Positions 32,984 through 41,384 of a DNA stretch of 43,351 bases are shown here, in pieces. This stretch comes from Lentisphaeria bacterium (GTDB lineage: Bacteria > Verrucomicrobiota > Lentisphaeria > Victivallales > Victivallaceae). The stretch spans positions 1 through 43,351 of the forward strand of contig JAGBZM010000022.1 of assembly GCA_017628235.1 (NCBI GenBank). The letters are read 5' to 3'. The position numbers and the translations under genes are program-made. The notes below the pieces were generated by a model. That model saw only the letters and a list, made by a program, of their open reading frames with translations. It was not told where the DNA came from and made no database searches. Within the stretch, counting starts at the first letter, position 1. Every line of letters starts with the position of its first letter.

Positions 32984-33949
32984 ATGAAACGGGTTCTCGT
33001 CACCGGCGGCAGCGGCTTTCTCGGCAGTTGGCTGTGCGAAAAGATTCTGGAAAAAGGCTGCGAAGTCATCTGTGTGGATAATTTTTTCACCGGGGCAAAA
33101 CGCAACATCTATCACCTGCTGGACAATCCGAAATTTGAATTGATCCGGCACGATGTCACCTTTCCCCTCTACATCGAATGCGATGAGATCTATAACCTCG
33201 CCTGCCCCGCCAGCCCCATCCATTATCAGCACGACCCGGTGCAGACGGTGAAAACCTGTGTTCACGGCGCAATCAATATGCTGGGCCTGGCCAAAAGACT
33301 CAACGCCAAAATACTGCAGGCTTCGACCAGTGAAGTTTACGGTGATCCGGCGATCCACCCGCAGGTCGAAGAATATTGGGGCAATGTCAATCCCATCGGT
33401 ATACGTTCATGCTATGATGAGGGCAAACGCTGTGCGGAAACGCTTTTCAACTGTTACCGTATGCAAAATTCCCTGCGGACGAAAATCATCCGGATCTTCA
33501 ATACCTATGGACCGCGTATGCATCCCCATGACGGACGGGTAGTCAGCAATTTCATCCTGCAGGCCCTGCAGAATAAGGACATCACCATCTACGGTGACGG
33601 TTCGCAGACCCGCAGTTTCTGTTACCGGGATGACCTGATCGACGGCATGATCAAGTTGATGGCCACTCCGGATGAGGTGACCGGGCCGGTCAATGTCGGC
33701 AATCCGGGAGAATTCACCATTCTGCAGCTGGCGGAAAATGTGATCGACTTGACCGGTTCCAACTCCAAAATCATCCGGATGCCCCTGCCGGCCGATGATC
33801 CCAAACAGCGTAAACCGGATATTTCCAAAGCTCAAAAGCTGCTCAACTGGCAGCCGACGACCCCGTTGCGCGAAGGTTTGCTCAAAACGATCGCCTACTT
33901 TGATGAATTACTTAAAACTGAACCGGAATTCTGCCGGGGAGAGGAATAA
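32984..33949 (+). CDS. UDP-glucuronate decarboxylase (UDP-xylose synthase, UXS)
   Basis: A 321-residue extended SDR. The NAD motif is GGSGFLGSW at the N-terminus, followed by [31 protein letters not shown] is the hallmark of UXS/UDP-glucuronate decarboxylases. The catalytic Y-x3-K is in [13 protein letters not shown], and [21 protein letters not shown] is also conserved. It makes UDP-xylose from UDP-glucuronate in the cytosol. It opens a run with RfbB (five bases later) and a WbpP-like epimerase. Several weak promoter-like elements lie in the 258-base gap upstream, including TTGACA at 32943-32948 with a TATATT only 14 bases beyond; none is compelling. An ATTGGAGAAA site may be the ribosome-binding site. 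Confidence 0.88.
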   Translation: MKRVLVTGGSGFLGSWLCEKILEKGCEVICVDNFFTGAKRNIYHLLDNPKFELIRHDVTFPLYIECDEIYNLACPASPIHYQHDPVQTVKTCVHGAINMLGLAKRLNAKILQASTSEVYGDPAIHPQVEEYWGNVNPIGIRSCYDEGKRCAETLFNCYRMQNSLRTKIIRIFNTYGPRMHPHDGRVVSNFILQALQNKDITIYGDGSQTRSFCYRDDLIDGMIKLMATPDEVTGPVNVGNPGEFTILQLAENVIDLTGSNSKIIRMPLPADDPKQRKPDISKAQKLLNWQPTTPLREGLLKTIAYFDELLKTEPEFCRGEE

Positions 33950-33954
33950 TTGCC

Positions 33955-35016
33955 ATGAAACGGATCATCGTTACCGGCGGAGCCGGTTTTATCGGTTCAG
34001 CTCTGGTCAGATATATCATCGATCATACCGGCGATGAAGTGTGCGTCCTCGACAAACTCACCTACGCCGGTAATCCGGAAAATCTGGCGGCAGTATCCGC
34101 TTCCCCCCGATTCCGGTTTGAACAGGCAGATATTTGCAACGTTGAAGCGGTGAACCGGATCTTTTCCTCGTTCCGGCCGACTAATGTCATGCATCTTGCC
34201 GCCGAAAGCCATGTGGACCGTTCCATCGACGGCCCGCAGGAATTCATCATGACCAATGTGGTCGGCACCGGCATCATGCTGGAAAGTGCGCGCCGGTATT
34301 ATTCGTCCCTGACGGATGCGGAGAAACAGAATTTCCGTTTTCACCATATTTCCACTGATGAAGTTTACGGAGCATTAGGCAAAGAGGGACTTTTCCATGA
34401 AACCACACCCTATGATCCATCGTCCCCCTACTCTGCCAGCAAAGCTTCGGCAGATCATCTTGTGCGGGCGTGGGGCAGAACATTCAAGTTGCCGGTGCTG
34501 GTTACCAACTGTTCCAATAATTACGGCCCTTACCACTTCCCGGAAAAGCTGATCCCGCTGATGATCCTCCATGCCCTGTCCGGAATGGAATTGCCCATTT
34601 ACGGCAAAGGCGATCAAATCCGCGACTGGCTCTATGTGGATGATCACGCCCGCGCGCTCTATCTGGTTTCCGACCGGGGAAAACCGGGAGAAACTTACAA
34701 TATCGGCGGCAACAGTGAAAAGACCAATCTGGAAGTCGTCCATACGATCTGTTCGCTGCTTGACCGGTATTCGCCCCGGCCGGACGGCAAAAGTTACGCC
34801 TGCCAGATCGTCCATGTCACCGACCGCCCCGGACACGATGCGCGTTATGCCATCGATGCCTCGAAAATTGCCGGAGAATTGGGTTGGAAACCGCTGGAAT
34901 CTTTTGAAAGCGGCATAGAAAAAACTGTCAGATGGTATCTGGAAAACAAAGATTCATGGTGCGCCAGAGTGCTTAACGGTGAATACCGGATGGAACGTCT
35001 GGGCAGCGGAAAGTAA
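33955..35016 (+). CDS. rfbB: dTDP-glucose 4,6-dehydratase
   Basis: A 353-residue SDR making dTDP-4-keto-6-deoxyglucose, the first committed step toward dTDP-rhamnose and other deoxysugars. The NAD motif is [15 protein letters not shown], followed by [12 protein letters not shown]. The dehydratase triad region is [12 protein letters not shown] with the catalytic Asp-Glu pair and [15 protein letters not shown] (Y-x3-K). [20 protein letters not shown] and [18 protein letters not shown] are strongly diagnostic of RfbB. It follows the UXS gene by five bases and precedes the WbpP-like epimerase by 12. The partner enzymes RfbA, RfbC and RfbD are not in the window, so the final sugar is unknown. Confidence 0.94.
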   Translation: MKRIIVTGGAGFIGSALVRYIIDHTGDEVCVLDKLTYAGNPENLAAVSASPRFRFEQADICNVEAVNRIFSSFRPTNVMHLAAESHVDRSIDGPQEFIMTNVVGTGIMLESARRYYSSLTDAEKQNFRFHHISTDEVYGALGKEGLFHETTPYDPSSPYSASKASADHLVRAWGRTFKLPVLVTNCSNNYGPYHFPEKLIPLMILHALSGMELPIYGKGDQIRDWLYVDDHARALYLVSDRGKPGETYNIGGNSEKTNLEVVHTICSLLDRYSPRPDGKSYACQIVHVTDRPGHDARYAIDASKIAGELGWKPLESFESGIEKTVRWYLENKDSWCARVLNGEYRMERLGSGK

Positions 35017-35028
35017 CGGTTTTGAAAT

Positions 35029-36021
35029 ATGTTTGAATCTCTGAAAAACAGCCGGATCGTGATTACCGGCGGAGCCGGTTTCATCGGTTCCAATCTGACC
35101 GGAGCCCTGCTGGACCTCGGATGCGAAGTGGTGGTACTGGACAACTTTGCCACCGGCAAGCGGGAAAATCTGGAACCTTTTGCTTTGAAACGCAATTTCA
35201 CCCTGCTTGAGGGAGATATCCGTAATCAGGAGGATTGTCTGCGGGCAGTTGCCGGGGCAGACTTCGTTCTCCATGAAGCGGCTCTGGGCAGCGTACCGCG
35301 CTCGATCAAGGCCCCCGGCACCTCCGCAGATGTCAATATCGGCGGCTTTGTAAATATGCTGCATGCCGCAAGTAAAGCCGGAGTAAAACGTTTTGTGTAT
35401 GCATCAAGCAGTTCTGTTTACGGAGATTGCCAGGATTCCCCCAAAGTGGAAAGCCGTACCGGAACTCCATTGTCGCCTTACGCTTTAACCAAAAGTGTCA
35501 ATGAACAGTTTGCCGCCAATTTCCATGCGGTTTACGGGATCGACTGCATCGGTTTGCGCTACTTCAATGTCTTCGGCCGCCGTCAGGCCCCGGAGGGCGC
35601 ATATGCAGCGGTCATTCCCAAATTTTCGGCGGCATTGCTTGCTCACCATTCACCGGTCATCAACGGGGACGGCTCATTCAGCCGGGATTTCACCTTTGTC
35701 GATGATGTGGTACAAGCCAATATCCTTGCGCTGACCGCCGGAGAACCGGCCTGCAACACGGTTTTCAATATCGCTGGCGGGCAGGAAACAACTTTGAATG
35801 AATTATTCGCTTTTCTCCGGGAAGAACTCTCCGTCTTTGACGGGGAAATCAGCGGCATTTCCCCGGTCCATGCTCCGGAACGGGCCGGTGATATCCCGCA
35901 CAGTCTGGCTGATATCAGCAAGGCCCGCACTCTTCTGGGATATATTCCGCGCTTCAATGTCCGCAGCGGACTGAAACTGACCGCGCAGTGGTATTTTGAA
36001 CATCTTTCCGGCCGGAAGTGA
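35029..36021 (+). CDS. UDP-N-acetylglucosamine 4-epimerase-like SDR (WbpP/TviC type)
   Basis: A 330-residue extended SDR, close to WbpP (about 341). The NAD motif is [15 protein letters not shown], and VLDNFATGKRENL follows. HEAALGSVPRSIKAP, FVYASSSSVYGDCQDSPKVE and SPYALTKSVNEQFAANF (Tyr and Lys of the catalytic Y-x3-K) match WbpP/TviC-type C4 epimerases. GLRYFNVFGRRQAPEGAYAAVIPKF is also typical. It probably interconverts UDP-GlcNAc/GalNAc or their uronic acids. It closes the three-gene nucleotide-sugar run and meets folK tail to tail with a gap of only three bases, so no separate terminator lies between them. Confidence 0.83.
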   Translation: MFESLKNSRIVITGGAGFIGSNLTGALLDLGCEVVVLDNFATGKRENLEPFALKRNFTLLEGDIRNQEDCLRAVAGADFVLHEAALGSVPRSIKAPGTSADVNIGGFVNMLHAASKAGVKRFVYASSSSVYGDCQDSPKVESRTGTPLSPYALTKSVNEQFAANFHAVYGIDCIGLRYFNVFGRRQAPEGAYAAVIPKFSAALLAHHSPVINGDGSFSRDFTFVDDVVQANILALTAGEPACNTVFNIAGGQETTLNELFAFLREELSVFDGEISGISPVHAPERAGDIPHSLADISKARTLLGYIPRFNVRSGLKLTAQWYFEHLSGRK

Positions 36022-36024
36022 TTT

Positions 36025-36489
36025 TCACCTTTCGGCAATGGCGGCAAGTTTTCCGGAGGCACTCTCTCCGTCCGGGAAAAGAATATCCGGAGCGATTTCC
36101 ACCAGCGGCATCAACACAAATTTACGCAGATGCGCCCGGGGATGCGGAATAGTCAATTCCGGTGAATCCATCACCGTTTCTCCGAAAAGAATGATGTCGC
36201 AATCCAGAATCCGCGATTCCCGGCTGCTGTGGATAGCCGGGCGGCCGGCTTCACGTTCAATTTTCTGACAAAGTTCAAGCAGTTCCTGCGGCGAACCACC
36301 CCACCGGCCGACAAGTGCCATATCCAGAAAATCCGGAGTTCCGGGAATGCAATCTTCGGCAGCGGAACTCATCGCCCGGCTGCACCGGATATCCTGCACT
36401 CCGGCAACCCGGAACTTCTCCACTGCGGAAGTCATCGCTCCGGCTGAACCCGGCAGATTTCCTCCAAGCATCACAACTATTTGCTTCAT
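36025..36489 (-). CDS. folK: 2-amino-4-hydroxy-6-hydroxymethyldihydropteridine pyrophosphokinase
   Basis: About 154 residues, a normal length. It transfers pyrophosphate from ATP to hydroxymethyldihydropterin in folate synthesis. The N-terminus has a divergent MLGGNLPGS in place of the common LGSNLGD. The catalytic/ATP motif is REAGRPAIHSSRESRILDCDIILFG, with the conserved R-x-x-x-L-D-x-D-I pattern, and IPHPRAHLRKFVLMPLVEIAP is diagnostic. I chose ATG 36489 (MKQIVVML); in-frame ATGs at 36498 and 36519 are possible, and no Shine-Dalgarno decides. It is divergent from fmt and convergent with the nucleotide-sugar genes. FolE of the same pathway lies at 12512-13057. Confidence 0.87.
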   Translation of the reverse strand: MKQIVVMLGGNLPGSAGAMTSAVEKFRVAGVQDIRCSRAMSSAAEDCIPGTPDFLDMALVGRWGGSPQELLELCQKIEREAGRPAIHSSRESRILDCDIILFGETVMDSPELTIPHPRAHLRKFVLMPLVEIAPDILFPDGESASGKLAAIAER

Positions 36490-36510
36490 ATTTTTCATAA
36501 TTTCTGGAAT

Positions 36511-36538
36511 TTGCACCATTGATGTATTATATTATAAA
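36511..36538 (+). promoter_or_regulatory. Possible sigma70-type promoter for fmt
   Basis: TTGCAC at 36511-36516 and TATAAA at 36533-36538 are 16 bases apart. Transcription would begin near 36545, some 37 bases before the fmt GTG. The region is very AT-rich, so other -10 choices exist. Confidence 0.45.
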
Positions 36539-36581
36539 TGTGTATATTATTAAATATGGATGTATATAAGGTTTTTTTCAA

Positions 36582-37550
36582 GTGATCGAACCATTAAAAA
36601 TCGTTTTTCTCGGCTCCGGACCGATCGCCGTCCCGATTCTGCGGGTTCTGGCCCAATCTCCGGAAATAGATCTGCAGGCGGTAGTTTCCCAGCTTGACCG
36701 CCCGGCCGGACGTAAACGGATACTGACTCCCACACCGCTGGCAGCTGCCGCATTGGATATGGGATTGGAAGTACTCCGGGTGGCAGATGTCAACACGCCG
36801 GAATTCATCAGTTACCTGAGTGATATCGCTCCGGATCTGATCTGCGTGGTCTCATTCGGCCAGATACTGAAATCTCCGCTGCTGGCGGTTCCCCGGATCT
36901 GCTGTGTCAATGTCCACGCTTCTTTGCTGCCGCGTTACCGGGGAGCATCTCCGATCGTACAGGCGATCCTCAATGGCGACGGTGAAAGCGGAGTCTGTTT
37001 CATGCAGATGGAGCGCGGTCTGGATTCCGGACCGGTTTTCCGGGAATTGCGGCTGGAACTTGACCACACGGAATATGCGGACTCTCTGGAAAACGAGTTG
37101 GGCGAATTGGCGGCAGCACATGCAGTCCGTACTCTGCAGGATATTGCCGGGGGAAAACTTGCCGCCGCGATTCAGGACCCTGCTGCCGCGACAGTATGCC
37201 GCAAGATTGCCAAACGCGACGGTATGATCGACTGGCACTTTCCGGCAGAACGTATCGAAGCGATGACCCGGGCCTATTTTCCCTGGCCCGGAGCCGCAGC
37301 AAGTTTCCGGAATGCCGCCGGTAAAGAATCGGCACTCACGATTTGTGCGGCCCGCTGCCTCAGCGGATATGAATTGCCCGCCGGATGCTGTGCCGATCTG
37401 CCCGGACGGCTCGTCGTCGGCTGCGGCTGCGGTGAAGCTCTGGAAATCCTCGAATTGATTCCTTCCGGCGGCAAACGGATGAGTGCGGCTGCTTTCCGCA
37501 ATGGAATGCGCGGAGAATTGCCGGAATTTATTACAGAAGCGGAAATTTGA
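36582..37550 (+). CDS. fmt: Methionyl-tRNA formyltransferase
   Basis: A 322-residue enzyme formylating Met-tRNAfMet with 10-formyltetrahydrofolate. The N-terminus is KIVFLGSGPIAVPILRVL. The formyl-transfer site is NVHASLLPRYRGASPIVQAI, with the conserved Asn, His and SLLPRYRGA motif, followed by MERGLDSGPVF containing the conserved Asp. DWHFPAERIEAMTRAYFPWPGA is the linker to the C-terminal tRNA-binding domain. The start is GTG at 36582; an AAGG site lies upstream but is weakly spaced. It leads a plus-strand run with rng, uvrC and a deacetylase. No def gene, often paired with fmt, is adjacent. Confidence 0.94.
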   Translation: MIEPLKIVFLGSGPIAVPILRVLAQSPEIDLQAVVSQLDRPAGRKRILTPTPLAAAALDMGLEVLRVADVNTPEFISYLSDIAPDLICVVSFGQILKSPLLAVPRICCVNVHASLLPRYRGASPIVQAILNGDGESGVCFMQMERGLDSGPVFRELRLELDHTEYADSLENELGELAAAHAVRTLQDIAGGKLAAAIQDPAAATVCRKIAKRDGMIDWHFPAERIEAMTRAYFPWPGAAASFRNAAGKESALTICAARCLSGYELPAGCCADLPGRLVVGCGCGEALEILELIPSGGKRMSAAAFRNGMRGELPEFITEAEI

Positions 37551-37555
37551 CAATC

Positions 37556-39160
37556 ATGAGTAAAGAAATTATCCTCAACTGCGAAAAACTTGAACGCCGC
37601 TTCGCCCTGCTTAAAGACGGCAAGCTCGAAGAGTATAAACTTGAAAGAGATGATGATGTCCCCAAAGCCGGAGATATTTTCTTCGGCAGGATCATCAATC
37701 TGGATTGTTCTCTGCAGGCGGAGTTTGTCGATATCGGCGCAAAAAAGAATGCTTTTCTGCACTTCAAAGAGATGCTGCCGGGAAATTCAGAATTGGTCGA
37801 ACAGTACCGTTCCGATCTGGCTGACAAGGAAAGTGAGATCAATGCCAAACGGAGCAAACAGCGGCAGATGCCGGAAAATTCCACCCTCTCCGCCGAAGCA
37901 TCCAGACGGAAAAAGAAGATCAGCACCGAAGATATCCCCAATATTTTCAAACCCGGCATGGAAATCCTCGTGCAGGTAGTCAAAGCTCCGATCAGCACCA
38001 AAGGAGCCAGAGTAACCACCGATATTACCATCCCCGGCCGTTTTCTGGTATTGATGCCGTACAGTGAACATATCGGATTATCTTCCAGAATAGAGAGTTC
38101 CACCGAAAGGGAACGTTTGCGTAAAATTCTGGAACAACTCGAACTTCCCGAAGGCATGGGAATGATCTGCCGGACCAACGGCGAAGGGCGGAAAGCAGCT
38201 TTTTTCAAGCGGGATCTGGATCTGCTGCTGGATTACTGGAAAAAAATCGAAAACGGTATTGCCGGCGGGATCGCCCCCCGGCGGCTCTTTACCGAACCCA
38301 ATCTGATCGACCGTACCGTAAGAGACTTTATGACCGATGAAATCGACGGGATCGTGGTCGACGATCAGGAAGCATTCAAGCATATCAAAGATACGCTCAA
38401 ACGCATCGGCGGTATCCGGCTGGCCGGTAAAGTCAACCGCTTCAAGGGTTCCGCCCCGATATTTGATTACTACAAGATCGACGAACAAATCAGAAACGTC
38501 TTCCAGCGGGAAGTCAAACTGCCCGGCGGCGGAGCCATCGTCATCGATGAGACAGAAGCTCTGATCGCCATTGACGTCAATTCCGGTCACGGCAGAAAAC
38601 TTGCTGAACAACCTGAATTCATCCTGAAAACCAATCTGGAAGCCGCCGAAGAAATCGCCCGGCAGCTCCGACTCCGCGATGTCGGCGGTCTGGTGGTTCT
38701 GGACTTTATCGACATGCGTTCAGCATCCGATCGGGAGGAGCTTTACCGGTACATGAAAAAACTGGTCAAAGATGACCGGGCCAAAACCAAAGTCCTGCCG
38801 TTGAGCAAGCTCGGACTTATGGAAATGACCCGCCAGCGGGAACATGAGAGCATTCTCGATCAGGTCTATGACCCATGTCCATACTGTCACGGTTCCGGCC
38901 TGGTCAAATCCGCATTGACCATGAGTGCGGAGATCCAGCGTCAGCTTAGTGCCGTCATGCGGGACAAGAAGCACAAAAGTGTGGCGTTGCGGGTATTCAT
39001 GCACCCGGATGTGCTGGCCCGGCTGCGCGATGAAGATGCGGAATTGCTCAATGATCTGGAAAACAAATACAAGACCGAATTGAGCTTCCGGGCCGATCCG
39101 TCACTGCATTACGAAGAGTTTTTGCTGGTCGATGCGGAAACCGGAATGAAAATAGGTTGA
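37556..39160 (+). CDS. rng: Ribonuclease G/E family protein
   Basis: About 534 residues, close to RNase G and lacking the long RNase E C-terminal scaffold. It is an endonuclease for rRNA maturation and mRNA turnover. The S1 domain (about 35-130) carries a charged insertion with ADKESEINAKRSKQRQM. The catalytic region has metal-binding aspartates in IDETEALIAIDVNSGHG and VVLDFIDMRSASDREEL. The zinc-link motif is DPCPYCHGSGLVKS. I chose ATG 37556 because it follows the fmt stop by five bases; a TTG at 37547 is the alternative. It is followed by uvrC three bases later, so the run fmt-rng-uvrC is a tight operon. RNase G or E cannot be separated fully by sequence alone. Confidence 0.9.
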   Translation: MSKEIILNCEKLERRFALLKDGKLEEYKLERDDDVPKAGDIFFGRIINLDCSLQAEFVDIGAKKNAFLHFKEMLPGNSELVEQYRSDLADKESEINAKRSKQRQMPENSTLSAEASRRKKKISTEDIPNIFKPGMEILVQVVKAPISTKGARVTTDITIPGRFLVLMPYSEHIGLSSRIESSTERERLRKILEQLELPEGMGMICRTNGEGRKAAFFKRDLDLLLDYWKKIENGIAGGIAPRRLFTEPNLIDRTVRDFMTDEIDGIVVDDQEAFKHIKDTLKRIGGIRLAGKVNRFKGSAPIFDYYKIDEQIRNVFQREVKLPGGGAIVIDETEALIAIDVNSGHGRKLAEQPEFILKTNLEAAEEIARQLRLRDVGGLVVLDFIDMRSASDREELYRYMKKLVKDDRAKTKVLPLSKLGLMEMTRQREHESILDQVYDPCPYCHGSGLVKSALTMSAEIQRQLSAVMRDKKHKSVALRVFMHPDVLARLRDEDAELLNDLENKYKTELSFRADPSLHYEEFLLVDAETGMKIG

Positions 39161-39163
39161 ATT

Positions 39164-40654
39164 GTGAAGTTTGAAGAGTACCACCCATCAGAGATACCGG
39201 CCAAACCGGGCGTGTACATGTTCCGTGACCGTTTCGGCAAAGTCATCTACGTCGGTAAGGCCCGCGATCTGCGGCGGCGGTTGGGGAACTACTTTCAACC
39301 GTCACGCAGGCGCACCGGAGATGCCAAACTGCGTTCCCTGATAAATTCCATTTATGAGTGGTCCTACACCATAGTTCGCAATGAAAATGAAGCTCTGCTG
39401 CTGGAATCACAGCTGATCAAGACCTATGCGCCATATTACAATATCCTGATGCGCGATGACAAACGTTTTCTGCTGCTGAAGGTCGATTTGAGCGAGAAGT
39501 TCCCGACGTTGACCCTTGCCCGGCTGAAGAAACCGGATAATGCCCGCTACTTCGGCCCGTTCCCGCATGGTACTGCCTTGAAAATGACCAGGGAATTTCT
39601 GCTTGCCCACTTCGGCTTACGCGGCTGCAAAAGCAGTGAACCGGATCTGGAAACCCGCAAACACTGCCTGAAACGTCTGGTAAAAGATTGCTGCTCCCCC
39701 TGCACCGGCAAGGTCAGTGCAGAAGAATACCGCCGACGTCTGGATGCGGCACTGGCAGTTCTCGACGGAGATATTTCTCCGGTTCAGGAAGCGATCAAAA
39801 GCAAAATGAAACAGGCGGCAAGCGAGGGAAAATTTGAATTGGCCGCGCGTTACCGGGATGCCGCAAGCAATATCGATGCGGTTTTCGGACAGAAAAACCG
39901 GATATTCGCCAATCCGGTACTGCCGGATCTGCCGTTCCCGCCGGGGGAATTGGGAGTGCGTTCACTTGCCCAACGGCTGGGATTGCAGACTCTGCCGCGT
40001 AAAATCATCTGCTTTGATATATCCAATATTCTCGGAACACTTGCCGTAGCCAGCATGGTGACATTCACCGACGGCAAGCCTGACCGGCAGGCGTACAAGC
40101 GGTTCCGGATCAAAACCGTGATGCAAAGTGATGACTTTGCCATGATGCGCGAAGCGGTCTTCCGCCACTTTTCCCGGCTTCTATCTGAAAAACGGCCGCT
40201 GCCGGATCTGTTGATGGTCGATGGCGGCAAAGGACAGTTATCCAGTGCCGTTGAAGCTCTGCTTGCCGCCGGAACCCCGCCGCTGCCCATGCTGGCTCTG
40301 GCCGAAAAAAACGAAGAGATATTCATTCCCGGTCGGAGCGAACCGATCGTACTTGACCGGCACGACCATGCCCTGCGTCTGCTGCAATCAGTCCGGGATG
40401 AAGCTCACCGGTTCGCCATAACCTATCATCGCAACCTCCGGGAAAAACGTATCCAATTGTCGCTGCTGGATGATATCCCCGGTGTCGGGGAGATCCGCAA
40501 GCTCCAACTGCTCCGGGCCTTTGGTTCTCTGGCGGAAATATCCCGGGCCGATGCCGCCGAAATTGCCGCAAAAGTCCCCGGGACCGGACTGAAAACGGCT
40601 CAAAAAATTGTTGATCATCTTACTCAAAATCAAGGAAGGAGAAAAGAGATATGA
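39164..40654 (+). CDS. uvrC: UvrC-type excinuclease subunit, compact
   Basis: A 496-residue nucleotide-excision repair nuclease, about 110 shorter than E. coli UvrC. Present in order: the GIY-YIG domain (PGVYMF, then VIYVGKARDLRRRLGNYF), the Fe-S-type cysteines Cys155, Cys168, Cys176 and Cys180 with spacing like E. coli, the UVR motif at about 212-240, the RNase H-like nuclease with Asp285 (CFDISNILG), Asp353 (MVDGGKGQL) and His415 (RDEAHRFA), and a C-terminal double helix-hairpin-helix (DDIPGVGEIRKLQLL, and PGTGLKTAQKI). The missing length lies between the UVR motif and the RNase H strand. All catalytic residues remain, so it should incise on both sides unless that region is needed. The GTG start follows rng by three bases and the stop overlaps the deacetylase by four. 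Confidence 0.9.
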   Translation: MKFEEYHPSEIPAKPGVYMFRDRFGKVIYVGKARDLRRRLGNYFQPSRRRTGDAKLRSLINSIYEWSYTIVRNENEALLLESQLIKTYAPYYNILMRDDKRFLLLKVDLSEKFPTLTLARLKKPDNARYFGPFPHGTALKMTREFLLAHFGLRGCKSSEPDLETRKHCLKRLVKDCCSPCTGKVSAEEYRRRLDAALAVLDGDISPVQEAIKSKMKQAASEGKFELAARYRDAASNIDAVFGQKNRIFANPVLPDLPFPPGELGVRSLAQRLGLQTLPRKIICFDISNILGTLAVASMVTFTDGKPDRQAYKRFRIKTVMQSDDFAMMREAVFRHFSRLLSEKRPLPDLLMVDGGKGQLSSAVEALLAAGTPPLPMLALAEKNEEIFIPGRSEPIVLDRHDHALRLLQSVRDEAHRFAITYHRNLREKRIQLSLLDDIPGVGEIRKLQLLRAFGSLAEISRADAAEIAAKVPGTGLKTAQKIVDHLTQNQGRRKEI

Positions 40655-41319
40655 TAAAAGTCGCTCAATGCTGGGACGATGGCGTACTCAATGACATCAA
40701 ACTTACCGATTTGTGCCGCAAGTACAATGCCAAAGCCACATTTAATCTCAATCCGGCTCTGCACTCGGCCAAAAACCGCCGCACTACCGGCTGGACCTAC
40801 CGGGACAGCGGATATTGTCCGGGTAAACTGGCGTGGAACGAAATCAAAGATGTTTATGCCGGATTTGATGTTGCTTCACACACCATGTGTCACTGCAACG
40901 CCGGGGATGTTGATGATAAAGTCTTTCTGGCCGAAGCGGCCGATGCCAAAAAAATTCTGGAGGATATGTTCCAGAAAGAGTGTCCGGGATTTGCCTGGCC
41001 CTGCGGCAAATACACCCGGGAAACAGCTGATATGCTGCAGGAAGCCGGCTTCGCTTACGGCAGAACGGTGGAAAATACCGACCGGGTTTCCGGATTCACC
41101 CACCCGATGATCCTGCATTCAAGCTGTCACTTTCAGGATGAAAACTTCTGGCAGGCATTTGAAAGAGCCAAACAGACCGATGGCCTCTTTTACTTCTGGG
41201 GACACAGTTATGAAATGATGGACGACCGGAAGTTGTGGGATGATTTCGAGGATAAACTCCGCCGTCTGTCCGCTGATCCGGAAGTGCAGTGGATACCGAC
41301 AACAGATTTGGTCAAATAA
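40651..41319 (+). CDS. Polysaccharide deacetylase family protein (NodB homology)
   Basis: A 222-residue NodB-fold protein. The metal-site motif CWDDG (Asp9-Asp10) is near the N-terminus, and the zinc histidines are in ASHTMCHC (H-S/T-x-x-H). PGFAWPCGKYTRETADML corresponds to the later arginine/proline motif with a tyrosine where many enzymes have Arg. HSYEM may supply the last-motif histidine. No signal peptide is visible, unlike peptidoglycan or chitin deacetylases, so the substrate may be cytoplasmic. Its start overlaps uvrC by four bases, coupling it to a DNA-repair gene, an odd partnership. A strong terminator follows its stop by 15 bases. Confidence 0.82.
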   Translation: MIKVAQCWDDGVLNDIKLTDLCRKYNAKATFNLNPALHSAKNRRTTGWTYRDSGYCPGKLAWNEIKDVYAGFDVASHTMCHCNAGDVDDKVFLAEAADAKKILEDMFQKECPGFAWPCGKYTRETADMLQEAGFAYGRTVENTDRVSGFTHPMILHSSCHFQDENFWQAFERAKQTDGLFYFWGHSYEMMDDRKLWDDFEDKLRRLSADPEVQWIPTTDLVK

Positions 41320-41333
41320 GAGCGTTTATTCTC

Positions 41334-41375
41334 CCCTCTGCCGGAAAAACTGCATCCGGCAGAGGGTATTTTTTT
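41334..41375 (+). terminator. Intrinsic terminator after the fmt-rng-uvrC-deacetylase run
   Basis: CCCTCTGCCGG (41334-41344) pairs perfectly with CCGGCAGAGGG (41356-41366), an 11-base-pair stem with an 11-base loop, followed by TATTTTTTT. It stops the plus-strand run before the convergent membrane-protein gene. No T-run is available for the opposite strand. Confidence 0.92.
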
Positions 41376-41384
41376 ATTCAGCAG

